Shown: positions 21,352 to 33,189 of the stretch, in pieces
Layout of the letters: the number at the start of each line of letters is the position of its first letter
Numbering within the stretch: the stretch's first letter is position 1
NCBI GenBank assembly: GCA_020747065.1
Contig: JAGMVK010000004.1
Span: forward strand, 1,116,001-1,180,000
DNA from: Cadophora sp. MPI-SDFR-AT-0126
Lineage: Eukaryota > Ascomycota > Leotiomycetes > Helotiales > Ploettnerulaceae
Length of the DNA stretch: 64,000 nt
Direction: 5' to 3'
Notes under the pieces: model-generated
The model's input: the letters and a program-made list of their open reading frames with translations, nothing else
Database searches by the model: none
Told to the model about the DNA's origin: nothing
Program-made: the position numbers and the translations under genes

Positions 21352-22884
21352 ATGGAAATCGCAACAACAGATGGCTATAGACTGGTGCGGAAAGCAGGTC
21401 AGTAGTGCGATCCGCCTGGAATCTAATGCATCTGACATTGCGCAGGCCCGCTCGAAGTCTTGACGGATCTGTTTCATGATCTCGGAATTCAATCCAATGT
21501 CCGCGTTTCCTGCGAGTACTTTCATGAGACCAAAACCCTCACACCGAGAAGATTATTTCGGGCACTGGAACATGTCATCCGAGAGATCCCTGCCCTCAGC
21601 ATCATTGGAGTAAGCCAGCCTTCCGAGAAGAAACAAGGAAATCATCGCACATGGGAAGCAAAACTCCCATTCATCAAATTTCGCGACTGCGTTGAGTTTG
21701 TGGACGATTCAAGTGCCAACAATGATACGACGCTTGCTAAAATTTGCGAGGGAATCCACAATCGATGGTTTGATACACATGACACCACCAAACCATGGTG
21801 GAGGCTACTGATTGTGAATGGCAAGATTGCCATTTTTGTGTTTCATCATTCAATCGGCGATGGACTATCTGGATATGCATTCCACAAAGAGCTGCTTGCC
21901 GCTTTAAATACCGACATTATCGATGAAGACTCTGGCGATAAGGCAGTCGGGGACGAAGTCTTCACATTCCAGGAGGTGTCTCAAAAGGAAGAGCCTATCG
22001 CCATCGATGAGCTTGATAACAAGCTCTCATGGTTCCAGGTCATTCGCACCTTTCTATTCTGGAGTTTGATTCGCTTTTTTGTCAGACCAAAGTATTTGCT
22101 CTTCTCAGATGCGAAGGTTACGAACACGTATCCAACTTTTAGCAAGCCGTTCCCGGTCGAGGAGCGGACCCGCACGAAAGTTGAGCTCTTGCGAATTGAC
22201 AAAGAGACTATGAAGAAATGCCTTGCCAGTTGTCATGATCATCAGACTTCTTTCACGGCATTGCTTCATACCATAATTTCGGTGACCTTCGCCGCAGATG
22301 TCTACCCAAACGCGAAGGTTGGATTCACACGAATGGCTGTGAACATTCGGCCTCTTCTGAGACACGATCCAGGCCCAGACGTGTTTACGAATGCATCCGC
22401 GACATACTATCGGACACATGTTCTTGGGAAGTATCGAGCTGCCTCTCAGAACGGAACACTAGATACAGCTGCGATGTGGCAACTGGCGGCGGACTACAAA
22501 AAGCACATGGACGACTCGATTTACAAGTCGGATGTCGTGCTTCAAGGCTATCTCACATGCCGGCTGCTCGGCGAAGACAATGAAGAAGTCGGATCTTTTT
22601 ATGGGCTGGGACTCTATTTGAATAACTCCTTCCTCATATCGAATATCGGCGTGTTCAAGCCCAGGGCAGATATGAAAGCTGGAGGGTGGAGCGTCAAGGA
22701 CGTTGGATTTGGCGCTGCTGCAATTAGAGCTGCCGTTGGTGACTATGGCCCTGTCTTCTCGGTCGCAAGTGTGAGGGATGGAGACTGCGTGATCGCAGCA
22801 ACTTGGGAAGATGGAGTTCTGAACGAGGAAATGGTCAAGAATGTCCTAACTGCAATTTCTCAAAGATTGGCGGTAGTGGTATGA
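21352..22884 (+). CDS. Alcohol acetyltransferase-like protein (AATase superfamily)
   Basis: A short first exon, 21352-21397, and a long second exon, 21446-22884, give 494 residues. The junction GCAG/GCCCGCTC makes RKAGPLEVLTDLFHDLG; the family commonly has a GPLE-type motif near its start. The active-site HxxxD motif lies in FHHSIGDGLSG near residue 148. A later YFRTH-like stretch and a DxG motif (SVKDVGFGAAAIRAAVGDYG) fit the C-terminal half of the chloramphenicol-acetyltransferase-like fold. Such enzymes transfer acetyl or other acyl groups from CoA to alcohols, and yeast Atf1/Atf2 are the known relatives. The natural substrate is unknown. No other metabolic genes neighbour it, so I do not place it in a cluster. 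Confidence 0.9.
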
Positions 22885-23355
22885 GAAGATCCTTCATTGG
22901 TTTACGCAACCGAGCTCGAGTGAGTCGCGGATGTTCTGCTACTAATGTTAGTTATAATAAACCTTATTCGTTTCTGCGTCTTCCCTATCCCTCTACACAC
23001 CCGGTATGGCACAAGTTGTAAGGTACATAGGTACTTCCAAGACTCACGTGTCGCATCTTCTCAGCTGGGAAGCCTTCTGCCTGAGGTGAAAAGCGCCATC
23101 ATGCAGCTTAACTTCTTCCAATTGGCCGCCCTCAGCCTCATGCCCTCGTACTTGTGCACTTTTCATGCATGCCCGCTGCCCTTTTGGCGAGTGCCCAAGT
23201 CAGCCCGGGGCAGTGCTCCCGATTTACTAAAATCCGAGACGGTCTCCTCGATCCTCTTTCTAAGGTCGCGGTCGGTGGCATCCTCACCAAGTCGCAGATA
23301 CAGATTATCTCTCGCCGTAAGACTCACCCCGAGTAGCTACTGAGCGTCTCAGGCT
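22885..23355. other. Intergenic region upstream of the homeodomain regulator
   Basis: Contains a short open frame at 23101-23343 beginning with a hydrophobic MQLNFFQLAALSL stretch and another at 23154-23336 in a different frame. Either could be an upstream ORF of the regulator's 5' leader or chance. No domain is recognisable. Confidence 0.45.
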
Positions 23356-26300
23356 ATGGATCAGATGGCGTGGGCTGGTGATTTGGGTATCGACCCAAAG
23401 CACCTGCAGCTTGATCACATGACCCAACCCAAACTACCTGAGCAGCACCTCTCACATTGTGATTCGTTCGAGGACGTGGATCCTAGTCTGCGATATATGT
23501 CTTTCGGCAACCCGCATTCGAATGTCGGGGGCCTCGCCGGTCCCAATCTAGGAATGCAAGCCCAGAACCTTGAAATGTTAGGGTTCATTGACCCTCCGAG
23601 TTGTGAGGATCATCAGCGTTCAAGTAACATTTTTGGTTTGTATTGCTGCATTGTCGCCCAAGTCATATCTGGCTAATCATTTGTCGTAGCGTCCACTAAC
23701 AGAAGTGACTCCCGGGGATCTGGGGAGCAGAATGCCTATCAGAGCACTTCTCATGGCAAGAGCCAGACGCTGGCATCCACTGGCTGGCCTTCCCAAGCAG
23801 GAAACGAATTTAGTGATATTGATATGAACCTCTTCAATGATCCTTCAAAGTCCATGTCCTGGCACTCTAATAGTCAAGACTCGTTCATTGGGCTGACCTC
23901 AACGATGAATGACTTTGCGGCACCAAAGACAACATCAGTGACGCCGAAACCTGTCGCGAGGAGGTCACGAAACCCAGCATCGCGCAACCGGAAGAATCGG
24001 ATGCGTCTTTCTTCTCGAAGAAGTTCTTCGCCTGCGCATAACAAGCATGCACAAGCCAGAGGTTCTCAGGCTTCAAGCAATACGTCTAGCCAGGTCAACT
24101 TGACCGTGGCCACAAAAGTTGATCCGCAAGAAGCTATCGCCCTCTTCGAAGCGTCCATTCAGCCATTTTCAACATTCTCTCAGCTCAAAGCTGCAGACCT
24201 CATCAACCAACTGAAACAACTCGTACTCGAGGAACAGAAATATGGCAGGGGTTCACAATCGAGTACCAGCGATATCAACACTACGACCACTGTTCCATCG
24301 ACTCAAGACTCCGTCTCGAACCTCGAACTGGTTGACTCGGAATGTCTTACGGACAACACTTCTGTCTCCTCTACTCCTCGACCACCTTTCAAAGACAGCG
24401 ACGATACCGATGACTCGATATCGACCGGCGGAAGCCAAATGGACGTCAAACATGAAACGTGCAAGCTCTGCGGCTTACAGGCTCTACTTCATTGTACTTT
24501 GAAGAACTGTGGCTACTCGACCCATTCATTTGCCGACTACAAGCGACACGAAGCTGGCGAGAAGCATTGGCCACAAGAGCGGTTCATGTGTTTGGAATGT
24601 ATCGACCATTCTTTCTCGGCTACGAATAACGGTCCACCCTGTACTTTCTGCCGTGTTCCTTTCTCTGCGCTGGGACCAGGTATCCCAGTCAACTACGTTC
24701 AATCACGAGTCCAATGCTCCAGTGCTCAGAGAGAAATCACCACATTCAGTCGAAAGGACCATCTTATCACGCATCTTCGCAAAGACCATAACATGCTCAA
24801 CATGAACAAAACTATCGACACCTGGAAATTTGGTATCGACAGTAAGTGGCCAAGGCAATGTGGCTTTTGTGGCATCAGGTTCCGGACTTGGAGTGAGAGG
24901 ATGAATCATCTGAAGACAGAATTTGAGAAAGGGAATGACATGTCGAAATGGAAGTTACCATTTCCAAAATCCGTAGACTTTCGCCCGCCTGGGCCTGCTT
25001 TCCCCAAGGATGACGACGATGACCAAGATGATCATTTCGGTGGACAAGGCGGCTCTTGGATTAAATCAGCTGCGAAACTCAATGGCCAGCGTGGAACACA
25101 GTCTCAAAACAATGCCTCCCGCAGAAGTGAACCGCAGAAGAAGTCCGCCCAACATCGGAACCGGAAAGCCGATACTTTTGTAAACGCTGCTTCAGCTGGC
25201 GATGGTAGCTCGACGTCAAAGGAGACTGGGAAGACGAGCATTACGCTGCAGCGGTACCTGAACGACATCGAAGAACCGATTGCTGCTCGTTTGAATTTTG
25301 GACAGTCAGGAAAGTTGAACATTTCGTCTGTATGCGTGGAAAAAGAGGCAATTTCAAGCGCCGAGCTGCCTTGCACTTCCAGTGATCAAGTCTCAGTAAC
25401 TGCAGGCACTTTCTCGAGTCATGATGAAGCTCGAAATCACATCGATAAAGCGCATAGAATAAGGCTGAAGACCGAACCTGACGTCCCCCGTCACGATGAT
25501 ACTGACTACAAGCCTATCGCGAGAACGGCCTCGGCACCTGCAAATATCACTTCTTCCTCTTATACTGGAGATACTCAGCCAGTTCTAGGAATGATTCGGC
25601 GCATGCGATCCATCAGGAAGAGACTGCTCGCGAATGCGGACAAGACCATCTCCACTGGATCTAGTTACGATGGCGGTACTGTAGCTAGTGGTCTGAGCAG
25701 AGCAGCAGAGCCTACGAGACTGGGGGATCCAGTCGAGGATAAAAGTTATGCTGGAAAGTATCCTTACGGGTCATTGAAAGCCGCTCAGATCCCTGGGGAG
25801 CTCACTGTCAAGCGGCCACGGTGCACAGATTCAAAGATCTATGCGAGTGATCCCGTGGTTCCTAGTAAAAGTGCTCTGGCTCAGGAAGTAGCTGGCGAGT
25901 CTCGTTGCTATGAATTAGCCGCTTCCCAGGTGTTCGCCTCTGAGCTCGAGGGCATTTCCACAGTCACCAACACTGACACTCCTTCTTTGAGGCAAGAGGA
26001 GGTTCCATTGAAGCTTCCCTCTATCAATATTATTCGCAGCAGCTGCATCATCCAAGGCACCCAAAATCAAGCCGTATCTACACAGGCTGGCCGTTTCGTC
26101 TGCACATCCCCTTCTGCCTCATATCATCCTCTGTTTAAAGCTCCATGGGCTAGCCACGATGACAGTCACTTTCCGACCCCCGAGAGTCAAAGCAAGGAAA
26201 ATGATCAGATTTCTGGTACTAGGACTCACAAAATGGGCCATAGTCTAGCCATTCAATATCCTGGATCCATCCCAATCGAAACATCAGATGTTTTGTCGAC

Positions 26301-29212
26301 CACGACCAGATATTCTGCATCGCCTTCTTCTAGGATTGGGTCTCCACGTTCGACTTTTGACTCCCCAATAACGGACTGGGATCCGATACTGGGTGAAAGC
26401 TCACCGTATTTATCATCATCAAGCACATATCCTCCACCTTGCAGCTTAGAGACTCTGTACAGCCAGAAGGATCCCTTCTCAGCAGATTCTCATGTCAGCC
26501 ATATCTCTTATGAAGAATACGAAGGGTTTGGAGAGAGACTTCATGGTATCGATTGGAGTTCTGCTACTTTTCCGGTGGTGCCAAGTCTTCAGATCAGCCT
26601 GGGAGCTTTGTCGTCCATCAAACAGGAGGCGAAACCTCGTTTAGGAAAAGAGGAAGTAGATATCCTGGAAAGCCACTTCAAGAAGAATCCCAAGCCAATA
26701 ACCGATGTGAAACGTCAAATGGCGAAGGATATGGGTGTTGACATTTCTCGCATAAACGTAAGTTATATATGTTCTGCATCGTGAAAATACTAACAAGTTG
26801 CAGATCTGGTTCCAGAACCGGCGCGCGAGAGCGAAGCAACAGAAGAAACAAGAGCTTTACGAGTTGGGACTTGATTCGGGTTCGGGTTCAGATTCAGAAA
26901 TTGTGACCAAAGAGCGACCAGAGAAGTGCCCAATCCCGACTTGCGAGTACCATGTCAAGGGTTTCGAGCGCAAGTACGACAAGGATCAGCACACCCTTAC
27001 CCATCACACAGGCACGATGGTCTGTGGCTTCTGTCCGGGCTCGGGATCTGCAGCAGAAAAATCGTTCAATCGAGCTGATGTTTTCAAAAGACATTTTGTT
27101 GCAGTGCATGCAGCTGTGTCAACGCCACTGAGATCACGAAAGGTAGGCTTTGGTAAAACTACCAAGCTACTACCCGTCAATGCTGCTGGTGCAACTGGAA
27201 AGTGTTCGACATGCACGAAAACCTTCAGCGATGCTCAAGACTTCTATGATCATATAGACGACTGTCTCCTTCGACTTGTGCAACCAAACCCAGAAGACTC
27301 TGGGATGGCCTCCGAGCCAGGCAAACCAACCAGTAATCCACAGATGGCCGTCATTCCTGACACCTCCCCAGAGACGAAAGGAGAAGCCGATCTGAGAAAT
27401 TTGTGGACAAGTAAGTGTTATTCTGCTAATGCTCAAATGATCGCCTGACTCTTCATAGCTTTCAAGCGCTGCTCTGAGCAGCCATCTTTCGACTGGAGAA
27501 AGGAGTATGTCAGCTCCCCGTCGATGCCTCTGCCAAGGACATATCAGACTGCTATTGACAAGCGTCCAATTTCCATCGCAGAACCGTCTCACGATCAATC
27601 TAATGAAATTGATCTCATCTTTGTGCACGGGCTCGGGGGCTCAAGCAAGACGGCATGGTCCAACAATCGAGCACCGCGCTTTTGGTCTCCGGAATGGCCC
27701 TCAAAAATGCCCGCAGAACATCGTGCAAAGAAATCAACTGGAGGGTATGATTTGAAGCAACCATCGAAGATAGAGAATCAAGGTATTCGGCTCCTTCATA
27801 TCCTGCCAGCTTCAGACCACGCAGACGCTATTGAATGCAGTCTCGAATATGTTTCCCTACAGAACAAGCCCTATGAGGCCTTATCCTATGTTTGGGGCGA
27901 TACGGATATGACGCAGAAGCAAAAATTCCTGTCGCCTGAGGATATCCTTCAACATCTCAACATCGAGGAGCAGAAGAGAATGCACAGGATGCCTCCGATG
28001 CGGTGGAATTTCTCTCCTACTTGTCACTCCAACATTGACTCCGACGCCCGCTTGGACTCCAAGGACTTGAGAACCATGACTGATGCAGCCTTCCAACGAT
28101 ACCTTGAAAACTTGAAGACGAATTCTGGGAGCAAAGTCATCGATGGCTCAGAGCCGCGCTGGGATATCGTCAAGAATAACATCCTTTCGAGGGCTCTGTT
28201 TCTCAGAAGTCGCATGATAGGAGCTTCTCCCCTTCGGACCGTGACATTAGTCGTTCCGCAGGATTGGGACAAGACTGGTCTTCAACTGCTTGAGAATTTA
28301 CTAAGCTTTCAAATTCTCACCTCAAGGGAGTATTATAGAGATCCAGATATCGGCGAGGTCTTTGGCTGTACCACACATCCGCAAGACTTCATCAATTCCT
28401 CGGATATTTCTTTGGAATATCAAAGCTTCAGTCCGTTCATTGGTACTGCTGCTAGGAAGGCCACCACACTCCACTCGAGAGATACCATCGACAACGTCAA
28501 GAGCAAGATCCAATTCGCGCTATACTTTTACACAAGGCATGACATTTGCCTCTCGGTACCCAGATTTAATCTCACGGGCATGTATGACCTGCAAACTGGT
28601 CTCCAATGGCATTCTGTCACCGGATATCAAGCAACTCGCAACCGGATTTGCAAAATAGACAATTGGAGAGCCTGGAATCCATGTCCTGTGCAATTTTGGG
28701 GATCACATGGATATGCGGACAGAACAATTCGCGATCACAATGGCGACATCTCCATTTTTGAAACCTTCGAGCTATCGTTTCAGCTGGAGCGTACGAACTC
28801 GATATACCGAGAACAGCTCAACCTGCTCTTCTCACTATTATCCATGACTGAGCGAGAAGAAACTTTGGAAGATGCAGAACAGCTTGAGATCAAGCCGTCA
28901 CAGCTCGTGTGGATAGCTATCTTGGACACAGGATCCGTGCTTCATTGGGATGCCGAATCAGCACAAGGCTTATTGAGTTACATGATGGATGATAAGGGAG
29001 GATATTTTCCTGTTTCTTCGCCATGTTCACTGCCCCATTTGTTTTTTCTTGATCCATTATACCCTATGCGGTCTTTGGACATTTCTTCACGCACTTCATC
29101 TTTATTTCATTGTTGTTCTTGGAAGTATGAACACCTGCCTGGATCTACAACATTTCCTTTCGAACTCTTCATAATACGACTTTATGATGATCGGGGATAT
29201 CGGATATTTTGA
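23356..29212 (+). CDS. Homeodomain plus C2H2 zinc-finger transcription factor with an extra hydrolase/HET-like tail
   Basis: Exons 23356-23635, 23690-26757, 26804-27410 and 27459-29212 would code for 1902 residues; phases match at all three junctions. Residues 140-200 are Arg/Ser-rich and basic. Around residue 351 starts a C2H2-like region (CKLCG, FADYKRH, FMCLEC, FSRKDHLITHLRKDH, WPRQCGFCGIRF). The homeodomain lies near 1077-1130, with helix 3 IWFQNRRARAK directly after the second intron. More zinc fingers follow (CPIPTCEYH; FNRADVFKRHF; CSTCTKTF...DHIDDC). This pairing of homeodomain and C2H2 fingers is a known ascomycete regulator type and should act in the nucleus on DNA. The fourth exon is unusual and is described separately. 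If that exon is an annotation artefact, the regulator would end at 27448 by reading into the intron. Confidence 0.85.
27605..29212 (+). other. C-terminal extension: lipase-like start fused to HET-domain start and an unknown region
   Basis: Exon 4 joins the regulator through a GTAAGT donor, a TGCTAAT branch-like site and a CATAG acceptor. It then reads EIDLIFVHGLGGSSKTAW and FWSPEWP, the opening of the lipase/serine-esterase-like domain found in many fungal NLR-like and ankyrin proteins. The catalytic Ser part of that domain is absent. About 45 residues later comes GIRLLHILPAS and KPYEALSYVWGD, the first conserved block of a HET (heterokaryon incompatibility) domain, also cut short. The remaining 430 residues resemble nothing I know. 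They include RTVTLVVPQDWDKTGLQLL and DICLSVPRFNLTGMYDLQ, and the extreme C-terminus after 29000 looks weakly coding. It may be a separate gene starting at ATG 27524, a true chimera or a decayed composite. Confidence 0.6.
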
Positions 29213-29729
29213 TTTCTGGATTGTTTGCGTCACAGATCTTTAAATTTTGGGATTGGATTTCTCTTTTGGCGTTCTGGGAGCTATTTTAGGCTAGCAATTG
29301 ATTTCTTGAAATCTTCAATTCGAAAAATTTGCTCGAAACTTGTTGTTGGTGAGTGTCCGTTGGGTGTATCTTCAACAGTGATGGCTAGTCCGAATATGTG
29401 ACTTGTGGCGTTCAATACTTTCCACTAGCTAGGAATTCTTCTGATTGATTGGATCTAAACTATCACGACAGAATAAAACTACTCCTGGTTGTATTCTGCA
29501 CCGGCGAAAGTCCTGGGATCCGGACAATACCGAAGAAGGTGTTGATGAGTTCGTCGTCTCACGCATCGTGTAAAATTCTAGCAATGGTCTGAGTTTTCGC
29601 TTGTCAACCTTATTATGACTTGGCTGATGAACAATCCTGATACTGATCTAGACCTTGGCTCTGAGGGGGTGGAATCCTTCATTAGTAACTATAGATACGA
29701 CTCGTTCCCGAAACACAACTCTGATCAGA
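29213..29729. other. Intergenic region between converging genes
   Basis: No gene is seen. The DNA presumably holds 3' ends of the plus-strand regulator and the minus-strand NmrA-like gene. Confidence 0.6.
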
Positions 29730-30683
29730 TCATGAGTATGTTGCGCGAACTTCATCCCTGTGATTGGCAAGAAACTCGGCAATCCTCGTCATACGAATAC
29801 CATAGCGCTCCTCCAAACCCTTCACATCAACCTGATATCCAACCTCCCTCTGCCACTTCTGCGCACGTGCCACACCCTCCGAATAGCCCTCCTCAAGGGC
29901 CTGTTCAACCGTCGAAACATACTCGACACGGAAAGTGGTGCCCGGCACCTCCTTTCCTACCAAAACTGCAAGCCCGTCCATCGTCACCTCCTCACCGCCC
30001 AGCTCGATCGCGTGGTCATTGAACATATCAGGAGACTTTAGCGCAGCCACGACGAACCTTGCAATGTCCCCCACATCGACGAACATCAGCTTCGTCTCGG
30101 GTGTGAAGAGTGTCAGGAGACGCGAGTTGGACGAACCGCCCGTGGCAAAGCCGGGAAACATGTAATTCACCTTGGGCGGTAGCAGGTTCTGCATAAAGAA
30201 TGCTGGACGCAGCACTAGGTGGTGTTGGAAGCCAGCCTCTGCGACCAGGCGCTCGATCTCGGCCTTGCTCTCCCAGTACAATTTATCGAATGCAGAGGCG
30301 CTCTCCCATCCCGGGAAGCTGGTGTGTCTGCCGGTCATGCAGACGGAGCTGTAGATGAAGTGCTTGACAGTCTCAACATCGTGGGCGGCCTGGATGATTC
30401 GTTTAGCTTCATTGACTTCCTTGTTTGCCTCGAAGAACGGCATAGTATTTAGGAAGACGGCTGAGCAGCCTTTGAGAGCGGATAGGAGCAGGTCCTGGTC
30501 ATCGTACGATCCTTGGAAGACTCGGATTGTATCAGGGGCAGAAGCGAGGAGCGCAATAGCCGCAGGACTGGATGCATTGCGCGAGATGGTATGGATTGGT
30601 CTGTCTGTTTTAAGAAGGGCTGCAAGTTGGCCGCCTTGCGCCCCTGTAGCGCCACAGATGAAGATCGGGGGGGACTGATCCAT
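29730..30683 (-). CDS. NmrA-like family protein (NAD(P)-binding)
   Basis: One exon on the minus strand, 317 residues from ATG 30683. An open frame extends to 30890, but the added 69 residues look like untranslated leader. I chose 30683 because the Rossmann motif IFICGATGAQGGQLA then starts at residue 7, as usual in this family. Other family features are FLNTMPFF, VKHFIYSSVC, the LRPAFFMQNLLPP segment and VDVGDIARFVVAAL. NmrA-like proteins bind NAD(P) without obvious enzyme activity in the case of NmrA itself, or act as reductases. It is only distantly similar to the four-exon NmrA-like gene at 3143, so this is not a recent duplication. Role unknown. Confidence 0.9.
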   Translation of the reverse strand: MDQSPPIFICGATGAQGGQLAALLKTDRPIHTISRNASSPAAIALLASAPDTIRVFQGSYDDQDLLLSALKGCSAVFLNTMPFFEANKEVNEAKRIIQAAHDVETVKHFIYSSVCMTGRHTSFPGWESASAFDKLYWESKAEIERLVAEAGFQHHLVLRPAFFMQNLLPPKVNYMFPGFATGGSSNSRLLTLFTPETKLMFVDVGDIARFVVAALKSPDMFNDHAIELGGEEVTMDGLAVLVGKEVPGTTFRVEYVSTVEQALEEGYSEGVARAQKWQREVGYQVDVKGLEERYGIRMTRIAEFLANHRDEVRATYS

Positions 30684-32013
30684 GGTGCCGGGTTTGTGAA
30701 GCCCTGGTCGTATTTCGTTGGACAGAACGGATCGAGTCGGACGGACCAAATGGGTGGTAAACAAAACTTCAATTCTCGTGGTTGCTATGGAGTATATTGT
30801 TCGGGTTATTCTTGTGGTGGTAGTGAAAACGTCCGTTAGTTTGGAGGCGTTGAATATATAATGTTGGCCATGGAAGTCTTCCGCCGGCATCCGATCGGCC
30901 CGGATGTGCTGTGTCGTATTATACTAAGTTATGCAATTTTATGCCATATTATGCTATATTATGATGTTTTGTTTCTGGTCTTGGCTGTGACAATGGGGCT
31001 ATTGAGCGCTATGCGAGGTGAGTCCGACTTGTCCGAGACCCCTCGGATTATCATATATGTAAGGAACACCAAGCACTGGACTTTGACGCCTTTACCAATC
31101 AGTTAACATCATTTACTGATTACCTCACTCTCCTACTTTAGTTCATAGTCAGATTGATGGTTCATGATTTCGTCTAGTAATTCTTGCTTTCTGAATTTTA
31201 TTCGTAAACATATTTGTTCATCAGTTCTCATGAGATCTTCCTTAAAATTTCGATGTGTAAATCCGGAGAGTCTTCTGACAGACTCTGCTATACTGAAATG
31301 GGGGGTACCTAGGGATATGCAGACGACCACCTGGTGTGTACATCGATTATCGCGCCTTCAACCCGAAGAATATTACCCCCGCTACGAGATTGAATTCGAA
31401 CTCTCATACGTGACATTCAGCTTCGCAAACCTGATCATTACACGCAGCAACCATGGTAGTACACCGTGCCTCGCAAATTTGTAGAAGGGTTTGCCCCACC
31501 ATCTCGATTTCGAAGATCTGATATTTATATTGCACAAGCTAGTAGCGTCTGGTCTTGAGCACCCAGAACGGATCAAATGTTCGGATTGGATTCCTAAGTG
31601 ATAGTCATCAAGTGGAGTCTTACCTGGTGAGGAAATAGCGAGGCTCCTCATAATTGAATTACCTCATCCTCGGCAATGTGGAAATTCTAGGGTGACTTGT
31701 TAATAGAAAAGAGCAAGATTGCGACAATGAACTACTCCTTGAAAGCGGGGGATGTGCTGTTTATCGGTGGAAATCTTCGCTTAAATCCCAGATTCGGGCC
31801 TAGCACTTATTGGTTCGGAAGGTCTCGTGACGACATCCTGCTCGTTCATGGGAGGAGTAAAGCAGGTACTGTTGCTACGCTTTTTCTAAAATCCTTTATT
31901 CTTTCTCGTCCTTGCCTTTGTTATGTTTTTGCACGGCATTTAGATCTTGATTTTCACACCCATTCATCCTTCTTATCCCAAATTCATTCTGCATAGAACA
32001 AAGAGCGACTGAT
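30684..32013. other. Intergenic region, no supported gene
   Basis: A TTATGC/TTATA-rich stretch occurs at about 30923-30962. Frames at 31164-31484 and 31697-31996 have no recognisable domain. The left part carries the promoter of the NmrA-like gene, with a possible TATA box near 30853-30860 on the minus strand. Confidence 0.5.
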
Positions 32014-33189
32014 ATGGACGGACGCCATTACACCGCGGCCAAAAGCAGTGGGCCAAAATTCAGGCAAGAAATCCAACAGGTGAATTTTCAAACTAAATTC
32101 TGTACTATGCTTCAATCCCCTGTGCACAATGTAGTCAGGGCAAATCGAGGGCAGAATATTCATTTCGGGTGAGAGGCCCACGTTCCCTGCGATGCCCTTC
32201 TACCTTAGAAGATCGTTTATGATGCTTCAACGCAGGGAATGCCCGCTTCCTCGACATTAGACAACGTTAAATTATACAGGACTAACACCGGCTTCTGCAC
32301 AGATGATGCTCGTGTCCGGGGAGACTGCCGAGCCGTCTGTAGAAAGTCTCGCGGCGAGACGAGGCTCTCGACTGGTCACCAACAACGACTTGTTCTTCCA
32401 AATCCGCCATGATCCTGCCGAAGTCGCTCGTATTCAAAGCTTTCTCTCTTGGAAGGACGTTCGCAAAAGCGTGAGGAACTCGGATGAGAGGGACTGGGGC
32501 TTATCGCTCCCGAAGAGCCGACGAAAGGCGAAATAGGCGGGCATATTGTTGCTACCGTGGAGGCAATCAAGAGGACTAAAGTTCGCTTGCCATGGGACAT
32601 AACCTCGCTCGTCAACCAGAATGTGCCCGAGGGAGAGGGAAATGATTCAGATGATGAGAAGGCGAATGAGGCTTTGCTTAAGCGACTTCGCGAAGCTGAC
32701 CAAATAACGAAGGATATGACACGGGAGGAGTACGTGAAATGGTCCGAGTATCGACATGCATCATTTACATGGCGTAAAGTCAAGCGGTTCCGGGAGTGGG
32801 CAGGCATTGGAATCATTGCTGAAGTCAAAGGTAACGAAGATGTCATCGATATCCTTGGCTTCTTGATTTTCGAAATGGTTCAGACTCTTACAAAGAAGGC
32901 GATGGAGGCAAAGCGGCGAGAGGTTGCCTGGACGGATGGTCGCGAAAGTTGTGAGACCGCCGGCAAGAAGAGAAGATTGCGTGAGAATGGAGGATCATTC
33001 TGTCAAGACACTGAAGGGAAAAGGCCCGTCGAGACAGTGCACATTTATCAAGCCTTTGCAGATTTGCAGGTAAGACCGAAGAAAGCACGAGCAATGCTTA
33101 ATGGGACCAAGTTGTCCCAGCGAACAAATCTAAAGCTTGTGAGTCTGTCCTCCTTCAATAACCAAACTCCACCTTCCACATGGATATAA
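32014..33189 (+). pseudogene. Damaged paralogue of the SAGA subunit Spt3
   Basis: Exon 32014-32079 ends FRQEIQQ. After a 223-bp intron, exon 32303 onward starts MMLVSGETAEPSVES, together forming the Spt3 N-terminal signature. The family then has about 20-25 residues of the first histone-fold helices (an LIEEIVRQQV-type segment). Here they are missing, and the text jumps to AARRGSRLVTNNDLFFQIRHD and SFLSWKDVRK. Between 32480 and 32557 the frame changes by one base. The continuation KVRLPWDITSL, READQITKDMTREEYVKWSE, ASFTWRKVKRFREWAG, DVIDILGFLIFEMVQTL and PKKARAMLNGTKL is Spt3-like to its end near 33140. Normal Spt3 helps TBP binding in SAGA through paired histone folds. The deletion and frameshift suggest a decayed second copy. 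The tail overlaps the DUF4185 gene on the other strand by 35 bp. Confidence 0.8.

Noticed and set aside
30684..30890. N-terminal extension of the second NmrA-like protein
   Set aside because: Adds 69 Thr/Arg-rich residues with no family similarity before a Rossmann motif that normally starts near residue 7.
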